From Adineta steineri (lineage: Eukaryota > Rotifera > Eurotatoria > Adinetida > Adinetidae): 64,000 nt of DNA. A program made the position numbers and the translations under genes. The notes under the pieces are model-generated. The model was not told the DNA's origin, searched no databases, and was given only the letters and a program-made list of their open reading frames with translations. Of this stretch, positions 24,934 through 36,978 are shown in pieces. The stretch covers positions 172,162 to 236,161 of the forward strand of contig CAJNOI010000057.1 in the NCBI GenBank assembly GCA_905250115.1. The letters are read 5' to 3'. Each line of letters starts with the position of its first letter. Positions within the stretch are counted from its first letter, which is position 1.

Positions 24934-26221
24934 TTTTACAAATCATACCATTTTGCTTTTATGTTTATATATCAATAATCAGTCTCTTTTTTTTATAATA
25001 CGCATATATTTTTATTTTTTATTACTAATTAATATATATATCTGTTTTTGTTATACATAAATATTAAAACAAAACAATCAAAGAGAAAACATAATAGTAC
25101 TGTTTTTTTTGATAAAAAATGTAAATCAAGTATGCTCTGATATTCTGTTTATGGGTATTCGATATATAGCCACGAGAGATTGTTCTGATATTTACTTTTA
25201 GGAAAAGGTCAAATAAAGTGTAATGTTTTTGTTATGAAGACAAAAATAACATTGTAATTAATGAATGCTTTTTATATATCAACTATAATGTTATCAAAAA
25301 ATAAATAGAGGTTACAATTATTCTCGGAAGTAAACAGACGATATTCATATTTGTAAGTAATGACTAATAGCATAAGTTTGATTTAAAACCCTCATATAGT
25401 TACATAATGTCCAATATATAAACATCAGCTGTATAAATTTTAATTCCATATTCCTATTTCAATAATCATTCGAGGAATTTTTTTAACTTAAAACCAGAGA
25501 TGCAAAATCTTCCCCGTGCGAGGAGGGAAATTTTTCATTTTTTAGAAGGTTGCGCACCTCTGCTTAAAACGCTATTTGATATGTATTAACGTAAAGAAGC
25601 ATTGAAATCGAAACGAGGTTTCATTTACCAGCAGTGTTTTTCCGGTGGGCGCCACCCGCTAGATAAAATACTATTCACTAGTTTACAAAGTATTTAACAT
25701 TGGACAAAATCGAATAACACATACTCTCATCGTATATATTTCGCCTTGATTCTATTATTCCAATCCTGTTAAATTTTAAATGACGAAATACTTTTAATAT
25801 CTACGAATCGTATCATATTAAATTAACAATACCGAGTAGTATGTTTTTAATAATGAAAATAGTTAAAGAATTATATGTAGATATATATATCAATAAAAAC
25901 AAAAACAAAAAACACATATATATTTAAGAAAAAAACTGAATCGTATATTGTCTGCTTTTCTACCTGTTTATAATATTAAGTTTTGATTTCTATTTCTTTT
26001 AAAACACAATAAACAATTTGATTGCCGCAAATCTTTTCCTTGTCTACAGACATATACAATATAAATGGTCACTGAAAATAGATATGAAATAAAAAACAAA
26101 AAAGACAAAAAAGAAGCACCACATTATTGCACAATAAAATTAAAATTTACCAGAAGAAAAAAAAAAGATTATAAAAAGACGAAGACAAAGAAAAACATGA
26201 ATACCGGGTATAGATTTTCTT
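24934..26221. other. Intergenic region with a micro-MITE
   Basis: Convergent spacer, AT-rich, with the 68-bp hAT-like element at 25495-25562. A short palindrome-like patch (CAGTGTTTTTCCGGTGGGCG and its inward partner) follows at about 25634-25677. The frame at 26065-26253 is A-rich and overlaps the BNIP2-like 3' end on the other strand. Confidence 0.45.
25487..25570. mobile_element. 68-bp hAT-like micro-MITE with perfect 8-bp target duplication
   Basis: The element 25495-25562 starts CAGAGATGCAAAATC and, read inward from its right end, starts CAGAGGTGCGCAACC. Both resemble the CAGAGGTGxGCAA termini common in hAT elements. The octamer CTTAAAAC flanks it on both sides (25487-25494, 25563-25570). 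At 68 bp it is little more than its two termini, so it moves only in trans. Confidence 0.85.
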
Positions 26222-28348
26222 TTAAGCTGTCGTTTCATTTTCGATTCCACTAATCGAATTTGCCGCTGATCGTTCAATAGAACGTTTTATACTTGCATTT
26301 TTACGATCATATCTTTGAGAATACAACCAATCTGTTCTACAAAAAAATCAAATATTTTAATAATAATTATACAAAAAATAAGAATAATATATAAACATTC
26401 ATACACACAACAGTCGAAATAAAAGGAATGACAAGCATTTTTAGTATTCAACAAGAAGGGGGGGGGAATGGACATGCAATTCTTCATTTATACTTACATA
26501 TTAGTATTAACAACAAAAGCAAAAAAATCTAATTTTGCAAGGTGGTAGACTAAATCTGAATAAATAATAGATTTAACTTTCTATCAGTAAAACGAATATT
26601 TTTTATTAGTAAAGAAATAAGAATAAAAGCAAAGTTTTTAGTTATTTTATGCAACGAATAAGTTAGATAAATTCTTTTTCTCTACCCAGAATGATCTATT
26701 CCATACGATAAATTTTATCGAAACTAAAATAAAATATAGATACTATCACCAATGAATTGACCACATAGAAAGCGAAACAAATAGACAACACCTAACAATA
26801 ACAATATTCTACCTTGTTAAAAAGAATCAATATAAGATACTAATGTATCATGTCTAGATATATCGAATTAAATAATTTTTCCCCTGTTTTTTTAGTCAAT
26901 AGAATAAAATACTTACTGCTCAATAATAACTGGAAGTGATATATGATTGTGAGGAAATTCTCGTTCAAGTTCAGCAATTGTGAATAGATAATGCACTTTG
27001 TGATAGAATTTATTACTATTGATTTCATAGAAAAATTAAATGATGATGATGAAAAATTTCTTGTTTATTACCTGAAGAATGGTCGTGAAAGAGCAATGAG
27101 AGTACGTAACCATCGTGTTGGATGTACAACATAAATCGCACGAAGATTTTTTCTTAATCTAATTCAAAAGAAAAATGATCCGATTAAATATAAGAAATTA
27201 TTCATTTATATTTTATTACCGAAAATTAATCATTTGATAATATTGTCGAAGTATTTTAAAATCTGGTGTTCGATGTTTTGGAGTTGCACCATGAAAATAA
27301 ATAAGAATATAATCTTTTGTTACTAGTTTTTCTAATTTATGATAAATATAACTATAAACAAAAAAATTAATTATTCAAAAATAAATAATCATAGATTAAT
27401 TTACTAAAATAATTGATCCATTATATAACGATACTCTCTTAAACGACGATCTGGTAACCAACAACCATAGATAGCAATGACAGCTGTTTGACTATCTTCT
27501 TCCAATTGACCAGCTGAACCAATAATACATTTAAATGGTGAAATTGTTTTAGCATCAATATTAATTTGATTATTATCAATCGTACATGAAATAACATCAT
27601 TGACTTCATCGCCATCAGTATCCGCATTATCTTTCGATACCGAACGAAGAATAGCTAGATAGAAAACAAAAGTCAATTTATTTATTTGTCTTATCAATCC
27701 TAGATTAAGTTTCACCAAATATTCTCAGTTTTCTTTCATTTATACATTCAATCATATTCATAAATTATAGATATAATTTCTTAAGATAATAATATTCCTA
27801 ATGTAAATCTTCTTTGTAGCATGAATCATTATATATATATATATCGAATTCTTTCGAAAATCAATTACTAAAAACATTTTCCCCTGGTTTCTTATTCTTA
27901 TTTTTCTATGTGTTATAACATAATAACAAGCACTCTATACTTGTAAATCAATCAAAAAAGAAACCTAAAAGGATAGTTAAGATCTTTGTTATTAGACAAG
28001 AAAATCTATTGTCTTATATGATTGATTAGCGATCTTTTTGTTCTGAATTGATAACATATATTCTAACTTCACTTTTCCAGTTAATCAAAAACGATTATGA
28101 AACTAAAAAAAATTCAATATTTTATATTTAAATTATTTCTTCAAACTAAAAATTTTATATCCTATTGTCATTAAAATCTATTCATAGATAATACTAGTAA
28201 ACAAACAATTTTTGCAAGTTGTTTGATTTGTCAGTTATAACAAATATACAATTTGGTTGCACTATATATCAATAGGAATGCTTTTATTTCGTAGGCGGAA
28301 AAAGGATAGGGAATATTGTATACATTGGTTTACTTCTTCTTTCTGTCG

Positions 28349-28382
<34 letters not shown>

Positions 28383-31300
28383 CATGTGGGGATAATCAAA
28401 CACGCTACTCTACTGTATTTTTTTTGTTAGTCCGTTAGATTTTCGTTGCTGTTGTCCTTGTTGTTATTATTGTTCTTATTATTAATATCGCTTCTTTTTT
28501 TGTATCAACACTTCATTAACAGCATACTCTAGTTAGTAAAGTCAAGAAAATGTCCATCGTACACATGCTTTTACCAGAAACAACGCAAAGCCTCGAATCA
28601 TATCTCTTTATTGGATGATTGATAGTTAATATAAACTGTTTAAGTAACTATTTTTTTTTCTTCCTATGTAATATGATGGAACAGCAATGCTCAGGTCAAT
28701 GTATTCGTCGAACATTATATGCTGTTATAATTGGTGTATCACCTGTTGTTATTTGTTTATTATTTATTGGATTTGCTCGTTTAGTATTACATCGTCTTGA
28801 AATAGCTTATTATCGTCGACATAAACCCACGGATCGTCGTTCGTCATTCCTCATTCCTCAAAATGGTCGTCTTGCTCTATCATATACACCTGTATCGCAT
28901 GCTGAATTACAACGTATAATTCAAGGTGAACACCAAAATCAACAATCCAATGATTCTCATAATACAAGTGCTATACGTAAAGCACCAAGATTTATTAAAT
29001 CACTACTACCACGACGTGAATTAGCACCAACATCAAGTATTCTTGCAAATCTTGTTATACGTCATGATATTAATGATCCACATCCATTGACATCTATGTT
29101 TGCACCTGTTGATATTGATACACCATTAGAACCTACATTTAGTATAATTAATGAACATGATAAACGACGACCAAGTATTATTACTATAACACGAGAATCA
29201 ATTGAGACAACAACATTATCTGTTACGATGAATAATAATTCTTCGAATATGACTGCTGAAATCGAACCTGAACCAATAAGAATGGATCCATTAACGGCAA
29301 CAACGAAAACTACAACAACAACGGTTGCTGTAGAAGAATTTCTTGATTTTCATTCAGTTAGTTCATTACCATGTGTATTAAGTTTACTCGATACAGTTTC
29401 AGACAATGATAATAATCAAAATTTAGAGATAAATAAATATAATGAAGATGATTAATTGATAAGTATTCAATATGAAAAATATCTCCCAATATAATCATAA
29501 AGTTAATTGCAATATTAATAAGAAATATAGTATCTAGATTTTTAACAGTCAAGGTTTCTCATATTTTTTTCAAATGTTTGTGATAAAAATCAGTTATACT
29601 GACCATGATTATTTATTGATTTTTCTTATCTTTCTATTATATCATTAACCTAAATTGATTACACGAATATTTAATTTAAAAAACTCATAAATCTAGTTTA
29701 TATATTCCATTAAAAGTCTTACATCAAAACTACCTAGTAACTTTTAAGAGATAATCTTTTTTAATTATTTCAATAGGAAAACCATGATTAATATTCTACA
29801 CATTGAAATCAAGTTATCAGTAATAAGCACTATGTTACTAGTAAATGATATTATTAATAGCACATTAACAACAATCTTAACACTATCAAAAGATAATAGG
29901 ACGAGAATTTATAATTAAAACTAATATATATCTAATCCTCCAATAAATTACTATCATAGCAAATTTATCATTCAATATATATATATTTAACTATACCTGA
30001 CTCAAATGATCGATTTAATTGTGACTCTGTAGTATTAAGTAATGATGCATCGGTTGTTGTTTGTATAGTCGGAGTGATATCTGGTTCAGAACGTGAATTT
30101 GCTTTACGTTTTAAATCTGTATTAGTTGTTGATGATAATGATGATTTTAATGGAATGTTTTCGGTTTGACTAGCTATAATATATATATAAATCAATAAAT
30201 ATTATTTTACATTGAAAAAAAGTTAAATTACATGATTTTTTATTTAAGGGCGGTAGTGGTGGCAATGGCGGTGGTAAATCTTCTTCGCTATCTGTTAATG
30301 ATATATTACTTTCGGGTCGTGGAATAGATGTAGTAGTTTTCACTTCAATTGTTTCATTTTTATAATCTGTTTCTGTCTCATTCATATGATCAGCAATTCG
30401 ATCACTCGGTGCTCTAAGATTTAATGTTATACCTTCCATGCCATCGTCGTCATCGGAATCAATAGGTGTATCCGATGATTCTGTTCGATCAAGACTATCT
30501 TTTGGTGTTAAAACAGCAACATTATTTATATTCTCATCGAATCGTACAGTTTTTGAAAGTGATGCTTCATTTTGTTCATTTGATTGTTGTTGTTGAGCAA
30601 AATAATCATCATAATTGTCTTTCTCTTTGTCATCATCTGATCCTTCAATTGTAGCTGTTAATGATGATGCTTCATTATTCGGAAAGAAGTTTGTATATGA
30701 ATCATTCTTTAGCATTGTATCTGTTGGTACTGGTTTGAGTTTTTCGTCACCACTATCTTCAAGTTCCCATGGTTCATTATCACCACCATCCGTAGATTTT
30801 ATTATTTCAGATTGTTGATCAATTGATATTGTTGAATCTTGTATTTGAGATGATTGATCTAATTCATTATCAATATCAGCTCTTAGTGAATCAAGAACTT
30901 GTGAATTAAGTGGTTGATCACTAGCAAATGCTTCGAATTGTGCGAAACCTGGTTTATTGTCAAAGAAATTCTCTTTTTCATTTAATTCATCATCATCATC
31001 ATCGCTATCAGTACTTGTACTATCATCTTCATTCACTGTTCTTGTTGCTGATGGTGGTGCTTCATTAATATCTTCATCCTGAGTTTCCTTAATGAAAGAC
31101 AAAACAAAAAGAATTTCTAAATTGAATGCCTCAAAATTACATACTGATAAATTCTTAGATTTTATTGATTCATCATTGATTTTTTCATCAGTTGTTGTTA
31201 TTGATGATTCATTCTAAATATATCATTGAAATATTTAACAAAAGAACTATAATTTAAATCAAGTATGAGAGAGAGAGAAAGATATGAGCATAAAGCTTTA

Positions 31301-34300
31301 TAGCAAAATGTGTTATTAATCATTTTACCCCTTTACTTAAAAACGATTAGTAAGATTATTATTACAAAAATTATTCTTAATGATTAATTACTTTGCATAA
31401 ACTAAAATTATCTTGAAGTATACATCTGTCATCAATATATTGATTTGTGACAGTTGTTGTCAGTGAATGTTTCATAATATCATTGACTGTAATAACAGAA
31501 TCGGTAAATAATGATGGAAATACAATTTCTTGAATAGGATTTGATGATTCAAAATTTTGATTTTGATACGATGAACGATGTTCAGTTAAGATTTTATCAT
31601 CTTGTTTTGATTCGTTTTTTACTAATTGAAGAGTATCTGAAACTAATTTTTCAATAATTGATAAGATTTCAAGATTTTGATTTTCTGAAGATTGTAATTC
31701 AGTTTGATTTATATCTTCATCATTGAATGAAGAATCTGTTTTTGATGATAACATATCGATTGTTGATGAATATGATAGTTCATTATTATTTGTTATTTTT
31801 TGTAAAAGATCATTTTTGTTTAGATTTCTTCTATTTGAAGGTAATATTGAATAATTTAATTCATTCATTAATATTATTAATGAAGAAGATGTATCGGAAT
31901 CAAGATTAATATCTGTAGAATTTGATTCCTGATCATTAGATAGAGCAGAAGATGTTATTGATGAAAGAAGACTTGATGATTGTTTATCTTCTTTTCTTTC
32001 AAGAAATTTCTTTTGCTCTTCATTATTAAATAAAATTGAAGTTTTTTTCTCATTGTTATGAGATGTTGGTAATAAATTATTTTTCTCGTCGTCTTCTTCT
32101 TCATTGATTATATTTGGTTCATTTAGATGTTGATTAATTTCACAAGATAACCGAGATGTATGAACTAAACCATGTAATTGAGCAAGAGTATTTAATAATT
32201 CGAAATCATCATCATCATCTGAACTCATTATTTGGTCGTTTTTACTGTTGATAATTTGTTTTAGATTGTTATTGATAGGATACTTTCCTTGTAACTGTTG
32301 TTCTTTTGTATGTTTTATCCTAACATTTTGTTCGGGGTCGTTTTCTTCTTCTTCTTCTTCTTCGATGAGAGAGTGATTGATAGAAGAAGGAGAATGATTA
32401 TTTATTGTTATTATATGACAAGGATTCTTCTTTTCATTGTTGGATACTGTCTCTTGTCGATTTTGGTATTGATCCAATGATTCATTTTCATTAGATAGCT
32501 GTGATGTTATATGAGAATTATTAGGAATAACATTTGTTTGCTTGAGTAAATCCGATTTCTATAAAAGAAAATAAAGAAACACATAGGATGAACTAACGTT
32601 CTTATTCCTTTTTTTGTTCTTGTGATCTACTGATAGATGGATAATGATGACAGTATCTATCAATTTACGGTTATATAATATCTATTCTACTATAAGGGGA
32701 TATATCATCTATTAAGGAGATAGAACAGCTTTAGAGTAAAGAAAAGAAAAAAGAAAATATATACAATCCATATGAGAATGTATAGAAATAATTTATCCTT
32801 GACCAAAAGTCAAGGCTTAATTAAAGATATTGTCTGGGTATTATACAAAAAAAAAGAAGAAGAAGAATTTACCTGTTCATTATCGGTATCAAATAATACT
32901 TCTTCAAATACAGATGGATTATGCATAACAGCAATAAATTCATCATCATTATCACGTTCATTTAATATATGTCTTATATTAACAATATCATGAACAATTT
33001 CATTTTGTCGTTGTTGAGATTTTAATTCAAGAAAATATCTTGATGATAATACTGGTTGATCAGAAGTAAATGTTTCTAAATCATTGTCATTAATATCATC
33101 AATATCATCATCAATATCATCATCATTGAAAGCAATTGGAGCTGGTTGAATAGGTACTATTTCATTTATATCTTCATCAATAGCAATTATAGGTGTTTGA
33201 TCAGGTATAGGTGATGATGTACGTGTACTATTATGACTATGTTGATTCGATGAAGAACGTGAAGATGATCTTGAAGAATGATAATCAAGATTAATTTGTA
33301 AAGATATTTCTTCAGGATTATCACAATTAAATATATCATTTTCAAAATCAATTTTATCATTATTATCATAATCATTGTCTGACTCAGATGATGTTACAAG
33401 TTCATCATCATTAATAAAGATTTGTGCTTGATCAGCATAACCAATACTTAAATGTGATGAAGCATTTGAACATCTTGAATTACTACGTGATGAATCAATA
33501 AAATCCACTTGATCATGTAAATGCATATTTAAAACTAATGGTGGCGGTAACGGAGCATTGGGTCGATCATTATGTGAAGTTGATTTTGCAAGAAGAAAAT
33601 CATCATTCCATTGTGTAACATCGTCGTCATCATCATCATCGTTATTATGATTATCTATAGCTGGTTCATCATCATCATCAGCATCAACATCATCGTCGTC
33701 ATGCAAATGTGACGATGATAGGAGAGAATCAGGCGATGATGAACGTAGTGATTCTGATTGATCAAGTATATCCATATGATCAAATGGTATTCTATCATTA
33801 TCTTTTTCTTCATGTTCATCTAAATCATCAATATCAGGAATGTCTTTAAGTAAATTTGGTATTGTTATTGTATCATCTTGTTCTTGTTGTTCATCTTGAA
33901 AATCATTTAAAATTGATTCAACTTCATCATGATCATCATCACCATCACCATTATTATCAATATTTTCACGATTAATTTCAATCTGTTGAATAAATCTATC
34001 TAATAAATTATTATCTTCAGATCGATGACTATATAAATCTTCATCACCATTAAGATTTGGTTTAATTGTCGTAGAAGTATATCGTATTGGTATACCATCA
34101 AAATCATCTTCATCATCATCAAAATCATCGATATCTTCAACGGGTTCTAATGGTGGAAGTGATGATGTAGGTAAAATATTATTACTATTTTCTTGTGAAT
34201 TACAATTATCATCATCTTGTTGTTGTTGTTGTTCTTCTTCTACTTGTTCTTGTGTTGGTTTTATTTCGCTTGATGTGACAAATGCTGCTCTAGTAAATGG

Positions 34301-34471
34301 TTCGGAATCAGCAAATAAGAATGAACCAAACATTGGCTGATAAGTTTTTTCATTATCGATAATTGTAGTTAGATTATTAGGCGAATGTTCAATAGATGTT
34401 GTTGAATCACTTTCAAATATCGATGGTAAATTCGCATAAAACGTAGTAAGATCGTCGTCGTCAGACGCCAT
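26222..34471 (-). CDS. Large acidic BNIP2/PRUNE2-like protein with C-terminal BCH (CRAL-TRIO-like) domain
   Basis: Ten exons on the minus strand: 34471-32873, 32558-31392, 31213-31145, 31087-30232, 30173-29997, 27654-27405, 27351-27220, 27158-27072, 27015-26917, 26336-26222; 1516 aa, all phases matching. The first 1290 residues are disordered and extremely acidic (many poly-Asp runs, Ser/Asn/Gln-rich). The last five exons code a BCH domain: IAIYGCWLPDRRLREYRYIM, KDYILIYFHGATPKHRTPDF, LRKNLRAIYVVHPTRWLRTL and HKVHYLFTIAELEREFPHN. These match BNIP2, caytaxin (ATCAY) and PRUNE2. BCH proteins bind Rho GTPases, RhoGAPs or kinesin light chain and act as cytosolic scaffolds. The long acidic N-part resembles PRUNE2, but no PPX1/DHHA2 domain is seen. 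The fifth intron (27655-29996) hosts an opposite-strand gene, and a second candidate first-exon pair lies at 35718-36076. Confidence 0.85.
28354..28381. repeat. (AT)n microsatellite
   Basis: An AT dinucleotide run of about 14 units, upstream of the nested gene and within the fifth intron of the BNIP2-like gene. It is probably unstable in length; no function is inferred. Confidence 0.75.
28673..29455 (+). CDS. Single-pass membrane protein nested in an intron of the BNIP2-like gene
   Basis: Uninterrupted frame of 260 aa from ATG 28673 (a second ATG follows at 28676). N-terminal MMEQQCSGQCIRRTLYA is followed by one strong TM helix, AVIIGVSPVVICLLFIGFA, then a basic stretch (HRLEIAYYRRHKPTDRR) and a long polar cytosolic tail rich in Thr, Asn and His. 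The positive charges after the helix favour a short extracellular N-terminus. No domain is recognised. Codon choice resembles nearby genes and the coding string is far longer than random frames here. It lies wholly inside the 2.3-kb fifth intron of the minus-strand BNIP2-like gene, a nested antisense arrangement. Whether it is an independent gene is likely but unproven. Confidence 0.65.
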   Translation: MMEQQCSGQCIRRTLYAVIIGVSPVVICLLFIGFARLVLHRLEIAYYRRHKPTDRRSSFLIPQNGRLALSYTPVSHAELQRIIQGEHQNQQSNDSHNTSAIRKAPRFIKSLLPRRELAPTSSILANLVIRHDINDPHPLTSMFAPVDIDTPLEPTFSIINEHDKRRPSIITITRESIETTTLSVTMNNNSSNMTAEIEPEPIRMDPLTATTKTTTTTVAVEEFLDFHSVSSLPCVLSLLDTVSDNDNNQNLEINKYNEDD

Positions 34472-35717
34472 GTTGATCAGATGAGCATTTGTGGCGAAAA
34501 AGCAAAGAGAATCGACAGTGAAGGAAAGAAAAGAACGAGAAGAAGAGAATGAAGAAAAAAGAAAAGAAAAGTACCAAAGGAATTGACAATAGTCGAAGAG
34601 AACCAAGCAAAAAAAAGTTGATGATACGTCTAAAATACGGAAAAAATTGCAAGCGAGCATATATAAGCAAGCAAATCAAAAGAAAAGAGAAAGAATAACA
34701 ACAACAAAAAATACATTATTAAAAAGCGTCAAAGACACTTTTTTTTTACTCATTTTCCCTTTATTCTGTTCTATACTTTTTTTTCTGTTACATACGCTCA
34801 CATTACTCTTATGATTCAAACTGTCCTTCATCTATAGTGCTAGAAACAGTATTTCTCTTTTCTTCTACTGTCAAAATATGTCTATGACACAATTAATAAT
34901 ATGTATATTATTATTATCACGAAACGTATGAAAAACATATTGATAAATATTTCTAAAGGTACTTAGAAACATAAAAGATATTAATACATTTACTATAGGG
35001 TAATCTAATCAGGCTAGGTAAATGTTGTATAAAGAATAGACGACTTTTTTTTTCTCGTGTGTAATCGATCCGTATGTGGATACCATCTAAACAAGTGTAT
35101 CCTTCATTTTTGATCAGTTACTCATATATCCTTCACTATGAATACGACAAATACTTACACACTTCTTTCGAGAGCGAGAGAGAAAAAAAGTTACTTTCAC
35201 TTGATTTCACACCTTATGTCGTGTTATTCATCGACATAAATGATGACAGTAATTGATTATAATTTTTATACTGTATATACAGAATGCATATGTATATATT
35301 CTTTACTCAAAATGGATGTCATAGGTGGAGGAGTGAAGAAGATATGACATTGACTAATGATGGACGACTGATAATTAAGTTATATATAGGAAATAAATCG
35401 TTTTTTCTTCTTTTTCTTTGTGTGTGTGGATGTGTATTCTTTTTTTTTTCGATGTGAAAGGTCACTGACAACGTTATGAAATACGATAGACGAAATATAT
35501 CAACGATCTATCGATTCAGTTTTCGTTGTCAACAAATCATTTCATTTTTGATGTTACAAACCAAATTGTTATACTCTCAATCATTGAAAAATAAAGATCT
35601 AGATGTATTCAAGCAGCCATTTAAGAAAAATAATAATCACATTGCCATTATTTGCAGTTGTTGTGCATCTTTATGTTAAAGCAATCAATTGAGCGCATCA
35701 GTCTGCTAACAACTTAC
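34472..35717. promoter_or_regulatory. Probable internal promoter and 5'UTR of the BNIP2-like gene
   Basis: Between the two candidate first-exon sets, with no supported exon. The minus strand just upstream of ATG 34471 is a long pyrimidine-rich leader (TTCTTTTCTTTTTTCTTC type) without a usable splice acceptor, which suits a 5'UTR. No core promoter element can be named. Confidence 0.35.
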
Positions 35718-36076
35718 GACATTTATTGATGGTACATCATTCTGATTAAAATCACTTTTATCCAAAGCAACAAAATCTGTTTCGGATTCTGATGATGAAG
35801 AAGAACTTGTTATAAATGTAGCACGTTTCATCGCTAGTGTTGTTCTTATTTGTTCAGTAACATTTGTTGATGTATCATCTAGATTGAATATAGAAATATT
35901 TATTATTAATCAAGTAAATCAAATTTATATATACTCGAAGGAGATGATTCAATTTGAGTAATTTCTTCAGTTGGTTGTGGTGGAGAAGGTAACGATGAAT
36001 TTTCTTCATCCTCATCTATACTGTTTGAACGACTTGTATCTGGTGTTGGAATATCATCATCATCATCTCTTTCCAT
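35718..36076 (-). CDS. Alternative 5' exon pair of the BNIP2-like gene
   Basis: Two minus-strand exons, 36076-35935 and 35878-35718, join in phase 1 over 56 bp. They code about 101 residues beginning MERDDDDDIPTPDTSRSNSI. The second ends at a strong donor (GTC|GTAAGT) in phase 0, so the transcript must continue. The large exon starting at ATG 34471 has no acceptor with matching phase before it: the only minus-strand AG between 34471 and 34680 (at about 34629-34630) leads to a stop. The phase-0 acceptor at 32558 fits. The simplest reading is a second promoter whose exons replace the 34471 exon. The IPTPD string recalls the (D)DIETPDE segment of caytaxin/BNIP2. Splicing is inferred, not shown. 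Confidence 0.55.
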
Positions 36077-36978
36077 TTTGTTTTTCAAAAAAAAAACGTT
36101 TAGATAAATCTACAAATAACAAAAACGAAATTTTTGTCTTTTATATTAACAATCTTAGTCAATGTCCTTGGGCATGTTGTATCTGAATAATACTTTTTAG
36201 ATAAACAATATTTTATCTTTAATTTTTAAAATGACGGAAAAAGATATGTTTTTTTAATAAGACAAAAGAACAAAAGAGACTTAATAACAAACGTTAATAC
36301 TAAATTAAATTCAACAAATATCACTCATTTCAAATTATTCATATCATTAATCTTTTCTATCACCATGATAATATGTATAATCCTTTGATTATTGATTGAT
36401 ATATATATTCGTCACGAAACGAACAAAAAAAAGTGTGAGAGAGTTGATCTTATACTTACATCAAGATAAACATTCACCGAAATAGAAACAAAAAAAAATT
36501 CTATCTCATAAATAATGAAAACTACATTTCTTCTTCTTCTTCTTGTGTAATGTTAAATAATAGAAAAAAAAGGTGTAAGAATAATGAATAAGCATTCAAC
36601 ATCATCGTCTGACTATATAGAAAAAAAAAGAAAGAAAAAGTGTATCTTATCGTATGACATTACACATCGTTGCAGTATGTGTTACCGGTGAAGATAGTAA
36701 AAAAAGAAAGAAGTTACAAACAAGAGAATAGTGCAAAAAGAAAAAGAAAGAACTAAAAGTTTTTTTTTCTATGCATAAATTAAGAAGACTTATTATTATG
36801 GATAAACTAATAAAATACTTTATAATGTAAATATTATTCTTTTTTAAAGGATGACAACAAGTGTAAAAAACAAACGAGAGAAATTATTGTTTAAACTAAC
36901 ATTACAATCACGAGCACATCAGTATAAAAAAATACAGTTAAATAGCATACATTTCTTTTTTTTACAACAAACTTTTCA
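36077..36978. other. Divergent intergenic region
   Basis: Separates the BNIP2-like gene (-) from the LRR gene (+), so it probably serves as a shared promoter region. It is AT-rich with A-rich runs and a TTCTTCTTCTTCTT tract near 36530. The small frame at 36851-37045 is a shadow of the LRR gene's first exon. Confidence 0.4.

Noticed and set aside
30466-34679. Several plus-strand and alternate minus-strand frames in the acidic gene
   Set aside because: They are shadows of the GAT/GAA-rich exons of the BNIP2-like gene; none has independent splice or start support.
34472-35718. Splicing of the 35718 donor onto the MASDDDD exon
   Set aside because: The only minus-strand AG between 34471 and 34680 (at about 34629-34630) gives the wrong phase and reaches a stop before MASDDDD.
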